A DNA stretch of 64,000 bases from Marsupella aquatica (taxonomy: Eukaryota; Marchantiophyta): contig OZ316891.1 of the NCBI GenBank assembly GCA_973895155.1, positions 18,476,001-18,540,000 on the forward strand, in the 5' to 3' direction. The translations under genes were made by a program, and so were the position numbers. Each line of letters opens with the position of its first letter. The first letter of the stretch is position 1. Under the pieces are notes generated by a model. The model ran no database searches and was not told the DNA's origin. It was given only the letters and a program-made list of their open reading frames with translations. Positions 11,646 to 21,765 of this stretch are shown here, one piece after another.

Positions 11646-12631
11646 TTGATCACACTCAGTCGCAACGCCCACGTTTGTCGTATAGTGCTAAGTATCAAAA
11701 GTGACTCTCCTCACCTAAAACCAGGGTTTCGATCCCTTTAAGAACAGATTTCAGAATGAATTGTATAACTTTTATCACTCCGAGTGATTTAGAGTCTTGA
11801 GCTCTATGTTGACTTCACTTCTCAATAAAAAAAATCGAATAAACAAACAACAAAGTAACTGAACTTCTGATTTATGAATTAGAGAAGAAATGAGTAAGGA
11901 TTTAGAGACTACAAGCTGCTACTGCCACTCCTTCAGAAAGGATTTGGGCTCAGTATAGACATGAAATCTATCTCATAATTCATCCATCTCACTCTTCAAA
12001 ACACAAAGGTTAATGATAATGGAATTCTCAATCTGATGAAGCAGAAGCTTTCTGATTGCAAATGAATGATATGATTTAAAATGCCGTCAACATGGTTTGA
12101 CATCAGCGATACGCAATTCAGTCAAACTCTAAACCATATTCCAGAATCAAAGCAACAGTACTAACTACTCTGAGAATCAGAATTTACTTCTCATTTATCA
12201 TTAACTATTCTTGAATTGGCTAGCGAATCCCGACTCTGCAAGCAAGCCTAGCAGTGAATTCAATACGAGTTTCAGAAATCTGCAACTGAATTCAATCACC
12301 ACAGGAATCTCTTGAATTCAATCTTAACTTCAATCAATATAGCTTTACTTCCATACAAAACACTCACAGCATGCCTTGTTACAATGGAAGGAGGAGAAAA
12401 CTATTCAGAAGACTCAATTCTGAATACAGTATTAACTCTATTTCTCTCTACTTCAAATGAGCATTCTACTCTGTCTTATAAGTGCTGGAATCCTAAAATG
12501 GAGGAGGTAAGAACAGTCGTGCCTTTCCAAGCTTAAAACTAAACAAGGGAGAAGCACAGCATAAGTACTTCAACAAGGGTGGTAGAATACTACTTTACTA
12601 GTAATCTACTTCAAAAACTAAGTGTTGAGCG
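11646..12631. other. Non-coding interior of nested element
   Basis: AT-rich with many short GAATT/TTCA words (CTGAATTC, AATTCAAT). No coding region or clear repeat is supported. Confidence 0.45.
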
Positions 12632-12897
12632 GACGCTGCTAGAAGCGTCGGGAGAATCTGGACGCTGCTAGAAGCGTCTTAAGTAAAACCAACGGACGCT
12701 GCTCACACTGCTCACAGCGTCAATACTAGGGTGGACGCTGCTCACAGCGTCGTGTGTTGAAGCTGACGCTTTCCACAGCGTCGGTCGAAATCCTCATAGA
12801 GTCTTGGTGGCGGTCGGGCACTGCCAAAAGCGTCATGAGGAGGTTGGACGCTTCCGCAGCGTCTTGAGTAAAAGAAACGGGCGCTGGTCACAGCGTC
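12632..12897. repeat. Cluster of eight 18-bp imperfect palindromes (GACGCT-N6-AGCGTC)
   Basis: Units at 12632-12649, 12661-12678, 12695-12721 (an expanded 27-bp unit), 12734-12751, 12765-12782, 12817-12834 (degenerate left arm), 12847-12863 and 12880-12897. Typical units are GACGCTGCTAGAAGCGTC and GACGCTGCTCACAGCGTC. Spacers differ, except that units 2-3 and 7-8 share a similar spacer (TTAAGTAAAACCAACG and TTGAGTAAAAGAAACG), so a larger module was also duplicated. Each arm can pair to form a 6-bp hairpin. Subterminal palindromic repeats in DNA transposons often bind the transposase; that role is inferred here. Confidence 0.88.
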
Positions 12898-13690
12898 GGG
12901 CAAAGTACACTAGGAATCGTCAGGAAAGCCGGAGATGTCAAATATTTCTATAAGTGTCCAGAACAAGTAAATGTTGGCCGGAAGGTGTCTAAAGTGTAAG
13001 TAAATCTTGTGATATGCTAAAAATAAACAAGTTTCCAGAAAAAATTGCAGGGACACCCATACCACAACGTTCATGCAATTGACTTCAGCCCCAACTTCAG
13101 CTACACCTCGATCATAGTTGCAATGCCCAGCCGAGCGCCCAACTTGAAGCAACACCCACAATCGCTCGATCACTTTCACTCCCAGAATGACTGAAGCTGA
13201 TCAAAATCGCAGTAGATCACGCTCGCAGCTGAACAGACTTGCAGCTGAATAGACTCGCAGCTGCCACCTAAGTTTGATCAACAGAGCCACAATGCCCATC
13301 CCATGTGTAAGCATTTCCTTCAAAAAAGCTCGAAGCAATACCCAGAAATGCCCACCGTGTGCAGCAAGCTCAGTCATTGCCGCAACACCCAACCTGAGTC
13401 TAAGCATTTCCTTCAAGAAAAGATCAAGACCCTGAGTGCAAACTTTGTCCACTATCTACGAAGGAAGCAACACAATTGAGGAAACAACATGATTGAAGGC
13501 AGCAGCTTGCACAAGCAGCTTAAAATGAAGGAAGCATCACGATTGAAGGGAGCAACTCGATTGAAGGGAGCAGCATGAAAAGCAGGGAAGCACTCGACAA
13601 ACAAAAAGGGATCAAGGAGGTCAGCCAAGAGGAAAAGTTCAAAGAAAGGGAGGAATACCTCAGTCTTCAGTTCGACCTGTGGAGTCACGC
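12898..13690. other. Non-coding right arm, no gene seen
   Basis: Contains scattered words such as AGACTCGCAGCTG and repeated GATTGAAGG(G/C)AGCA near 13490-13570, but no frame with coding character. Confidence 0.45.
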
Positions 13691-13815
13691 TTTTGCCCTT
13701 CGCCTTCAAGCTCGCCCCGGGCCTTCAAGCTTGCCCCGACCTTCAAGCTTGCCCCAAAGTTCAACTTGCCTTCAATCTCGCCCCTCTCCCTTTGCCTTCA
13801 AGCTCGCTCTCTGCC
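13691..13815. repeat. Short tandem repeat CTTCAAGCTYGCCCC
   Basis: At least five diverged units of CTTCAAGCT(C/T)GCCCC occur in 13705-13805. They create long artificial proline/serine-rich reading frames, which are not genes. Confidence 0.75.
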
Positions 13816-14696
13816 TAGCCTTTTCCAAGTGCTCCGTAAGGGATCGCAGCACATTGATTGGGAGAACCTCAATCTCCCGAGTTGCCAAAGCCTCCCACTT
13901 AGTCGACCTCAATGAGCGCCCACCTCCTTCAACTGACCTTGCGGAACCACTGTCACCTCACATCCACCAACCTCAACGCAAGCTTGTGCAGCAGTCAATC
14001 GAACTCTCGTTCTGGCTCGCAACTTCCTTCACAGAATGCACTACTTTCCTTAAAAAAAAACAGAGGCAGCACCCAACCTTCGATGCACAACTCATCGCGA
14101 CTCATCTTGTGCACTCTCGTGTGCACTTCCCTTTGCAAAGCTAAACCCTACCTCCCATCCAACGGTCCAACATTTGCCCTAAACGGCTCATATTTGCCTT
14201 TGCCCTGATCGTTGGATGCCCCTCCAAATGGATGGATAGATGGCCCTGCGAGATTCACCCCCTAAACACCCACAGCCATCTACAAAGAATATGGCAGTTG
14301 CACCTGGGAGAATGGATGTCCCCGACACTTCCTACCCCAACCCTTCCCCTTCAATTCCCCCCTTGTGGTCCACCAAACCATCCACGTCACGCCCAAAAAA
14401 TTCAAATTTTGTCCCTTAGTGCTCGTCTTAAGGCCACCATGAAACCCCCATTAAGCCCTATAACCTGTTTATATAAGGATGGGCCATGTGGACCAATTAA
14501 AAACAGACACGTGGTCCTCATATATGGCCAGGCCAAAAATGCCCTATCTTCAACTAACAACTTATATTGAAGAAGTGGTGTTTATAATACCCCTAATATT
14601 CTTCTAAGTTGCAAGATATATTTTTCAACCCCTATAGTTCTTCAACAAAAATTCTAAAGTCTTCCGCAAAATTGAATTAAAAAACTCTATACTTTT
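13816..14696. other. Non-coding right subterminal region of nested element
   Basis: No coding region is supported. The last 150 bp are AT-rich like the left end and include ATTCTTCTAAGT (14598-14609), the inverted partner of 3906-3917. Confidence 0.5.
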
Positions 14697-14740
14697 TCGC
14701 GCGTGATGGGTCGGAAGGAAATAAGTGACGACCCCGGGGG
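14697..14740 (-). repeat. Right terminal inverted repeat of nested element
   Basis: The plus strand ends ...GTGACGACCCCGGGGG at 14740, directly against the target copy. See the left end for the alignment; the conserved inner word is TCGCGCGTGAT. Confidence 0.7.
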
Positions 14741-14748
14741 GGCTTTTT
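14741..14748 (+). repeat. Right copy of 8-bp target-site duplication GGCTTTTT
   Basis: Exact match to 3794-3801. The next base, 14749, continues the interrupted CACTA exon as GAT GTA TCA (D-V-S). Confidence 0.88.
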
Positions 14749-16544
14749 GATGTATCAGAACCTGATTGGAACAAACAAGATCCAAACATAATTGAGGATG
14801 TGCAGAAATTGATGGAGGCAGATTGGGAGTATCCAGATAAGCAGTCAGTGTCTGACAAGAAATTTATTAGTCACTATCGGACATTATTGAAAAGAGAACG
14901 TCACAAACTAAATACTTATTGGAAGGATGTATGTAAACGTGATCGCTCCAAACCAGGACCTCAATATGTTGACCCATTGAAATGGGCACGACTGGTGGAT
15001 CATTTTGATAGTCCTGCTTTGCTTGCAAGGAGTGCTGTGATGAAAGCAAGGAGGGCAGAAGTGGTGAACAAAGAGCATTTTGGAAGAGGAGGGGCTGCTA
15101 GAGCAGAAAAAAGATTGGTAAGAATCTTCAGATGGTCCATCTCACTGCAGGTCTAGACTGTCATTTGAATTGAAGTGTTTATCTAGTATAGGAATAAACA
15201 ATGACATGATGAGTTCTAATTAAATATTCCAATTGCTTTGAATGTGATTATGTGTTTCCAGAAAGCAAAAGGAATGACGAGCTCTATTATATCAAAACTT
15301 GTGTCTAGTAGTCCAGTCCCCCCAGTGCAGATCAGTCCATCTATGGGCAGTGGTGAACATCGAGGCAGTAGTTTTGTTGGAATTGGATCTGCACATGGAT
15401 CAGCGGTATGTAATGAAAACCTGTGTATATATTCAATTTTGATTATCAGTTATCCATGATGTTCAAATTATCATTGATGATTGACATTGTATGGTGTCTT
15501 TGTGTATGTAGACTCCACTGTCCAGGGAAACTACAATTGAGGAACGAGCTCGATTACTCAAGCTTGAACAGTCTGTGGAGAATTTAACCAAGCTTGAGTT
15601 CAAAGTGGACAATTTGACATCTATGATGACCTCTTTCATTGCACAAAATCAACAGAATCAGTTTTATATGTAATTATCAAATGCAATTGCTACTAAGGTG
15701 GTGGTTGAGCCTAAAGGTAGTAGCAGGAAACGTTCTCTTACTTTCTCAGGTGATGGTGATGGTAAGAACATACAAACTTATACTCTAAACATATTACATA
15801 TGCAATAGTTTATTTTTCAATTTAGAATGAAGTTTTCTAAGCATTCATTGTTTGGTTTTGTGGTAGCTTCTTCAGGGAAGAATCCTGTATCACAGCGAGA
15901 TAAATCAGATACTTTAACAAGGCAAAAGCCAAAGCCAAGTATGGGAGAAGCAAATTTGGGAGCACTGCAGGAACCTTGCGTTGTACAAAGCAGCATTGGT
16001 AATGGTGAAAGTGATGAGATTGCTGTCACAGATGAACAGATAGTGTCAAATGCAATTCAGGAACAAGAGGCTACGCCACCTAGACCTTCAAAGAGATTCA
16101 AGAAATCAACCCCTATCACTATCTCACCTAGTGAACGAGGACCAGTTCTCTCCCCAAATCCAGCAACAAAGGTGAATTTGTTTTCAGTTGGCTTATGTTC
16201 TTAAATTGATGATATGCCCAAATCAGTACTACAAGACAGTATTTTATCCTAACAATTTTGTGTGGCAGTTTTCAAAAGGAGATGCTGTAGAAGTACGAAG
16301 CGTTGTGGATCGCTCTACAGTTGTTGCTAGAGGTGAAGTGACAGGGTTACCAGGAGAGGACAAATTTCATTGTGTCATGATTGAGAGTCCTTGGGTGTGA
16401 GTATCAGTTAAGGCAGTGTATTGTGGTGATGCAGCATTGCCAATGCCCAACAAAGAAGAGAAACAACTCTACTTACGGAATGTGTTAGGACATATACATT
16501 GTGGAATGCTAGGTTTCTTCGGAAGTGTTGAACATTTTCTCTGA

Positions 16545-16898
16545 TCATGTAGAATAGAGAATTTTTGAATATTTTGGTTACCATTCTTTCACTCATGCGA
16601 GTGAAAAATGTGTACTTTCTATCCCTTTATCATAAAGACTTATGTTTTTTCAATTGTTCTATACTAGAGCTTGTGAATGTTGGAATGTGAATTTCTGAAT
16701 ACAATGATGACTTCTGTTTTTTCAATTATTCTATATTAGAGCTTGTGAATGTTGGAGTGTGAATTTCTGAATACAATGATGATACGCAAAGTGATGTCTT
16801 TGTTTAGAGTTTTAAGTGGATTCATTGTATGTGATTTTGAATATAACTATGAGCTCTTCTTAGATACATCCCAAATGACATTACTTAAAAGCACCTTG
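16545..16898. other. 3' flank of the second CACTA gene
   Basis: No gene. A diverged duplication occurs: TTTTTTCAATTGTTCTATAC near 16645 and TTTTTTCAATTATTCTATAT near 16718, each followed by TAGAGCTTGTGAATGTTGGA. Confidence 0.6.
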
Positions 16899-17187
16899 TA
16901 TGACACCCTCAATGACATCCTCAATGACACCATGTATGACACCCTTAACGACACCCTATATGACACCCCCAATGACACCCTATATGACACCCTCAATGAC
17001 ACCCTGTATGACACCCTCAATGACACTGTGTATGACACCCTCAATGACACCATGTATGACACCCTCAATGACACCCTATTGACACCCTATATGACACCCT
17101 CAATGACACCTTGTATGACACCTTATATGACATTTTTAATGACACCATGTACGACACCTTCAATGACACACTAAATGACACCTTAAA
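16899..17187. repeat. 12-bp/24-bp tandem array TGACACCCTNNA in CACTA subterminal region
   Basis: About twenty units alternate TGACACCCTCAA and TGACACC(A/C)TGTA, giving a 12-bp unit within a 24-bp dimer. Order decays toward 17187. Reading frames through it (MTPSMTPCMTP and similar) are artefacts. CACTA elements commonly carry subterminal arrays that bind their tnpA-type protein. Confidence 0.9.
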
Positions 17188-17537
17188 TGATTTATTATTG
17201 AATGTGTCATTTATGACATGTCTGAAATGACATATAATGACAACCGTGTGTAGTTGCCACATGTTATAATATGATTTGTTTAAATATGTGTCATTAAAGA
17301 CATGCCTAAATGACTGACGGCCGTTCATTCAGTCATTTAGGACAACATGTCATTTCAGAAATATTGTGTCATTTAGGACTACCATAAATGACTGGTGAGA
17401 GTTTTAGTCATTTGTTTTAATTGACTCTCCTAAAAGACGAGGCAGGTATGACAGAAAAGCTCTAGTCATATATTGGTACATATGACTCGTTTGTCAGTCC
17501 TCGTTCTAGTCATTAAGGATACTATTTTCCACTAGTG
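17188..17537. repeat. CACTA subterminal region and right terminal inverted repeat
   Basis: Rich in TGTCATTTA / AAATGACA words in both orientations (for example near 17206, 17230, 17289, 17309, 17350, 17370), ending in the terminus at 17521-17537. The inverted word CACTAGTG at the very end is itself palindromic. Confidence 0.8.
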
Positions 17538-17540
17538 TAA

Positions 17541-18648
17541 GGTCATGAGGCTATTAACCTCTAGTTCAAAACTTGCCAAAGTAGGACTATGGTGAAATCT
17601 CCAAAATTTCCAATTATTTGAAAGTACATTCATTTGACAAATCTTCTACAAATGAACAGGACTCAACTACTAGAAAGCAAACTTCTCAATTGATCTTGAG
17701 AAAGTACTATTCTCAACTCAAACTGAGTGCTCATGGCACTTTAGTGGTCACATATGTCATCCAATGCCCAAATCAACTAATTAAAAAAAAATGCGCCTTG
17801 GGTTTACTAATGTTCCCGCTAACGTTCTAAAACTAGTTAAAATATCTCATAGATCTTAAGTGTTTTAATGCCTGCTAGCAGAGGAGCATTCTGGACCATA
17901 TTTGCCGATCAAATCTCAAGCTAAAAGCCCTCATTTTTCTAGTCATTATGAACAAGATTGCAAAATCACATTTGGATGAGGTAATTTATCCTATACTATC
18001 ACTAAAATTTGTAAAACTATCTCAACATAGTAATGTGTGTTACCAGATCATTTTGGACCATAATAGACTCTCACAACTCAAACTAAAGCTAATATTACAT
18101 ACATTATTTGTACTCAAACATGGCCTAAAAAATGTAGCTAGGGGGGTACACAAACTAATTTTTATGTGTCTTAAGAAGGTAAATCATTTGTATTGAATGA
18201 CTAGATTTTGAATTAGCTTATGGATCTCTTTTAATTTCAGTTGACTTTGAGCTCCCCTCGTAAATATTTAATTTTTCTTTTCAATCACTCCTTAGTGATT
18301 TTTATTTATTTACTTTTCAATCACTCGTTCATAAATTTGATTTGTTCTCATGATGAAAGAAATAATTTTGAACAATGTGTATACATGAGTGCACTAAGAT
18401 ACACTCATGTTTTTCATTGTGATTTTGATTATGGTTTTGATTGAGTTTACTGTCATTACCTAGAAGTGTATTTTAGATTATTATGTACTTTTCTTTGCAT
18501 GTGTAATTATGTTTTTGTGTATTATTTCACTCACTGTCAGTATTGATTAACAAATATTATTTTCTTGGCATGTACTTTACATCTTTTCTTTTATCATAAA
18601 TAAACTAGATTAGTTAAATATCACTACCAGAGAAAGAAAAAAAAAAAC
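17541..18648. other. AT-rich DNA, no gene seen
   Basis: Only short random frames. No repeat or RNA is recognised. Confidence 0.5.
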
Positions 18649-18776
18649 TCAATTCTTCCATACACATTTGTTAGGTGCCAAAAACATGCCTGTAATGCGT
18701 AAGAGTAGGAGAAATTCAATTCTTCCATACACATTTGGTAGGTGCCAAAAAAATGCATGTAATGCGTAAGAGTAGG
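18649..18776. repeat. Tandem duplication, 67-bp period
   Basis: TCAATTCTTCCATACACATT at 18649 is repeated at 18716. Both copies continue through AGGTGCCAAAAA and TAATGCGTAAGAGTAGG with few changes. Confidence 0.88.
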
Positions 18777-19600
18777 TTGTCATCATGAAAAGGTGACCCT
18801 GATTTCAACGGGCAAATCCATGATTCTGACTGAATTCTACGGGAATTGACGGCCAAAGGTCTGAAATTTGGGTTGTGATGAAACCATCCACTTACTCCTG
18901 GCCAGAGTTGAGAGTCGAGAGCTCATAGTCGCGCAATTTCACCAACGAGTCCATCAGCCCAACTACTCAACGACACTCTTTGAATGATTAGTCTCAACCT
19001 TTACATCGAAACTGATACACAGGATCATGATTATATGTATGGTCTACGCGTGCTTACCTACCGGGGGCAATTTACTAGGCAGTGCAGCAATATTGTTCCG
19101 AAATTACGCAAAAAAAACTGGATAGGTGAGCCAACTGTAAGTACTTCTGTATAGTCAAATAATCATCCAACATGATGAGGCAACCGTAGAAGCTTGTTGT
19201 TAACATAGTTCAAAAGTCATAATATGGAACACTTAATGTGGTTACTACAATTGGATAGATGAGTCAAAGTACTCCCCAGAGACTGCAATCAATCACGATT
19301 CTGGTACTGATTGAGATCCTATTGCACCCCACCGCAACCAATATTTGAGGTGCTGAAAGGATTGCGAGCTGGCTGGACAAATGCGGTAGATATGATCTTG
19401 ACTGATTGCCTAGCCAAAATTTGAATTTCTGTAGTGCACACCAGCAATCTCTAATCAATCCACGCCCAATCACACATGATACTCAAGATAGTTGATAACC
19501 TCACTGGATGACTGTATAAGTCAGTTCCCGAGCTGCGTTGTCGGTCTTTTTGTGCAGATCGACTGAGTCGGCTTATGCACGTCTCCCCTAAGCGATTGTT
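18777..19600. other. No gene seen
   Basis: Ordinary intergenic sequence without supported features. Confidence 0.45.
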
Positions 19601-19612
19601 ACTGATTGAGGG

Positions 19613-20098
19613 TTGTCCAGCATGACACATCGACTTTGGAAGTCTCCAGAGTCGGATGGCAGTGCAGGCTATTCGAAGGTGGATTCGGGTACCCAGGCAA
19701 AACATGTTCCGCTGGTTGTGAATCAAAAGCAGGGACCGGTACCGCCGTTGTCGAAGATGGCAGCAGCAACGCTTCAAGCAGGCTTGGGGCCACGTACTAA
19801 GAAGCGCTCGAAATTGATCCACATGCCATCGAGCTGCGCGAGAATCTTGCGAGATGCGTACGTCTCATTCATGATGTCGATAGCGGGCAAGAGTTTCAGC
19901 ACAGCGGCGGCCGTCGGATACACCACCTGGCCAAGCGCAGGTTTTCCTCCGAGGTACCCTGGTCGCAAACGAAGAGATGAAGTGTCTGACGAAGAGATCG
20001 CTTGTGCCAATATTGTGCAGGAAACACCGACTGCAGCGAAAGGCATGCACGTTACGCGATCACCTCCGTGTCCAAGGAAAGCCGTGTTTCCTTTGTAA
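19613..20098. other. GC-richer patch with long open frames on both strands, unrecognised
   Basis: The plus strand is open for 161 codons and the minus strand has frames such as 19774-20046 (90 codons, with LLPAIDIMNETYASRKILAQ). The base composition differs from the surroundings and the frames lack stops, which could mark an exon or a gene fragment. I recognise no domain and cannot choose a strand. It may be chance. Confidence 0.25.
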
Positions 20099-20696
20099 GA
20101 TCGGACGACTCATCACCTCGAATGATCTCGAGAGTGACCTAGTGCTGATTCTAAAGTGAACGTACCTGGATCGATCGACAGAGAATGGAATGGCAGGATG
20201 CCTGGTGCGACTTGCGGGAGCTTCAGACGCGGGTGTAGCACGCACCGAGTAGATTTGCTCTAATAAAAACTCAAAAATCGATTCTCGTCCCATCATCGAA
20301 AGACTTACATGAGGCGTTGCATATGTTTTGGAGTGAACATCATATGGTTTTTTTGTACATAATAGGCCAGTTATCACTGATTCTTGTTTCCATGATCTAA
20401 GACAGAAATGCGGCAGCGTTCGATGCTGCTTTTAGGTGATACGTGCACAATATCTTTATTTGGCTGGCCTTTTTGCAAACCTCAAAATGGTTTCATTCTA
20501 TTCAGAGCCAATTGGGTCCCATGTCTTTGCTCTTTGAAACCTCAAAAACTGAGCTGCAATGGGTTCGTCCAAAGGGTGGAATGTTTTATCATAGTACCGA
20601 CATTTTCCATGATTCTTGTTTTACTTTAGTGCTGAAAGGAGTTGTGACTAATGAGTGTCAGAGCATTCGCAAAGAATGACAACCTTCAGATCTTTG

Positions 20697-20863
20697 GTTA
20701 ATTGGGTCATTTTAGAGACAGTAATGACATGTGCAAATGGTGTATAATTCGTTAGTTCGGTCATAATGATTTTACAGACAGTAAGGACTCCTAGTAATAA
20801 CATGTGCAAACTGTGTATAATTGGTTGATTTGGTAAATTGGTCATTTTACAACAGTAATGACA
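20697..20863. repeat. Diverged direct repeats around GGTCATTTTA..ACAGTAA
   Basis: Words TTGGGTCATTTTAGAGACAG (20702), TCGGTCATAATGATTTTACA (20757) and TTGGTCATTTTACAACAG (20837) recur with ACATGTGCAAA and TGTGTATAATT between them, giving about two and a half copies with a period near 80 bp. Confidence 0.65.
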
Positions 20864-21049
20864 TGATTGTGTGTATCATTACAATGAGAGAATATTTTTC
20901 CTGTCTCACACCAGAAATAAACTCTAACTATTGATCACTTGGCCAGCAAACTTAGGTCAGCTTCAGCTAAGAAAACTCATCAAAAACTGTGTAAACAGTC
21001 TTGTGGATTTTTAACATAGTTGTCGTATTGTGGCTGCCACTGCAAGGCT

Positions 21050-21180
21050 GGGAAGCAAAAGAGGGAGGGGGAGGCATGACGAAACCAAGGGGGAGGGGGA
21101 GGATCAAGGAGAAAAGAGAAGAGGGAGGCACATGGATGGGAAAATGGAGAGGGGGACGGTGGGGATTGAGGAGAATTGGG
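21050..21180. repeat. Purine-rich tract (GGGGAGG/GAGAAG)
   Basis: About 130 bp almost purely A and G on the plus strand. Open frames on both strands here reflect composition and are not genes. Confidence 0.7.
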
Positions 21181-21623
21181 GTCAAGCATTCTCACTGAGT
21201 GATGCAAATGTGATATCACTACCCTGACCAACTGTCACCGCAACAGTGTTAATCCATTTCTTGTGCAATGACATTCTCAATGTTTTACACACCCTCGGAG
21301 CTGTTCACAATACTGACCGTCATGAATGTTGATTTACAAGCTACATTTAGAGATTGAACTATACATAAACTAAAAGAGGAGTAAGAAAAGCCAAACAGGA
21401 AACAAGATCCCAGAGGTAGGAAACCCCAATAAAGCTAAGACCACAAAAAGACCAAAGGAGCTCACTATCATCGAACATCTATCACCCAGGCCTACATATT
21501 GATGATTAGCACAATCTACCCTCACTAAGCACATTCTCGGGAGAAGCCTAAGCAAAGCAGTTACAGAGTTTGCACTACAGTATGTGATAAGTGCAACGTT
21601 ATAATCTTGCATTGATAGATAAG

Positions 21624-21765
21624 TATGTCATAAGTGCAGCAGTGCCGATCTTGCACTTATTCAACTGCTGCATGATCCTCATGTGTCCTCATGGGTTCCA
21701 CTATGTCATATGAGCAACAATGACGATCTTCCACTTATTCACATGCTATGATCCTCGTGCGTCTC
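21624..21765. repeat. Tandem duplication, period about 79 bp
   Basis: TATGTCATAAGTGCAGCAGT at 21624 and TATGTCATATGAGCAACAAT at 21703 each lead into CGATCTT(G/C)CACTTATTCA and ATGATCCTC(A/G)TG. Confidence 0.75.

Larger units (their letters stand above)
3802..14740 (-). mobile_element. Nested 10.9-kb DNA transposon of unassigned family, with transposase-like and PHD genes
   Basis: Borders come from three independent signs: an exact 8-bp target duplication (3794-3801 and 14741-14748), imperfect inverted ends, and restoration of the CACTA coding frame when the insert and one target copy are removed. The genes read leftwards: a PHD protein (9192-9914) and a large transposase-like protein (4387-8966). 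About 4.8 kb right of the PHD gene is non-coding but structured: duplications at 10.1, 10.9 and 11.4 kb, a palindrome cluster at 12.6-12.9 kb, and a CTTCAAGCT repeat at 13.7 kb. An 8-bp duplication is used by hAT, P, KDZ and Novosib elements. The protein does not show motifs I recognise from those groups, so I leave the family open. Confidence 0.85.
2577..16544 (+). pseudogene. Second CACTA gene (tnpA-like / plant transposase-associated protein), split by an 11-kb insertion
   Basis: Multi-exon gene downstream of the transposase, as in other plant CACTA elements, where this protein is thought to bind subterminal repeats. Likely exons: 2577-2680, 2791-3001, 3099-3222, 3312-3384, about 3489-3601, 3718-3801 continuing at 14749-15117, 15262-15405, 15512-15761, 15867-16171, 16269-16544. 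All have GT..AG borders, but the phase from 3384 into the next exon does not close. The split exon reads MEELRANVLRLF before the insert and DVSEPDWNKQDPN after it, then YVDPLKWARLVDHFDS and VVNKEHFGRGG, which are family hallmarks. The exon at 15512 has a leucine heptad, probably a coiled coil. In-frame TAA at 15671 and TGA at 16398 interrupt recognisable sequence; GDAALPMPN, a typical C-terminal motif, lies beyond the second stop. The product cannot be made intact. Confidence 0.78.
1..17537 (+). mobile_element. CACTA (En/Spm) DNA transposon, 5' end outside window, interrupted by a nested element
   Basis: The right end is ACTATTTTCCACTAGTG at 17521-17537, the reverse complement of a standard plant CACTA terminus (CACTAGTGGAAAATAG...). 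The next three bases, TAA, would be the 3-bp target duplication, but the left copy is outside the window. Internally it carries the usual two plus-strand genes: a tnp2-type transposase (to 2492) and a second gene of tnpA-like type (2577-16544). The subterminal repeats at 16.9-17.5 kb also fit the superfamily. It is interrupted at 3802-14740 by another transposon, so about 6.6 kb here belongs to the CACTA element itself. Premature stops in both genes indicate a non-autonomous, decaying copy. Confidence 0.88.

Noticed and set aside
12632-12897. CRISPR-like array of short repeats with spacers
   Set aside because: Plant nuclear context, palindromic variable units and irregular spacers; no cas genes.
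13575-14144. 189-codon plus frame, proline/serine-rich
   Set aside because: Generated by the CTTCAAGCTYGCCCC repeat and GC-rich filler; no domain, and it lies in the non-coding arm of the nested element.
16749-17174. 141-codon frame rich in DTLYDTLND / MTPSMTP on both strands
   Set aside because: It is only translation of the 12-bp tandem array in the CACTA subterminal region.
20967-21231. Overlapping proline-rich and glycine/arginine-rich frames on opposite strands
   Set aside because: By-product of a purine-rich tract.
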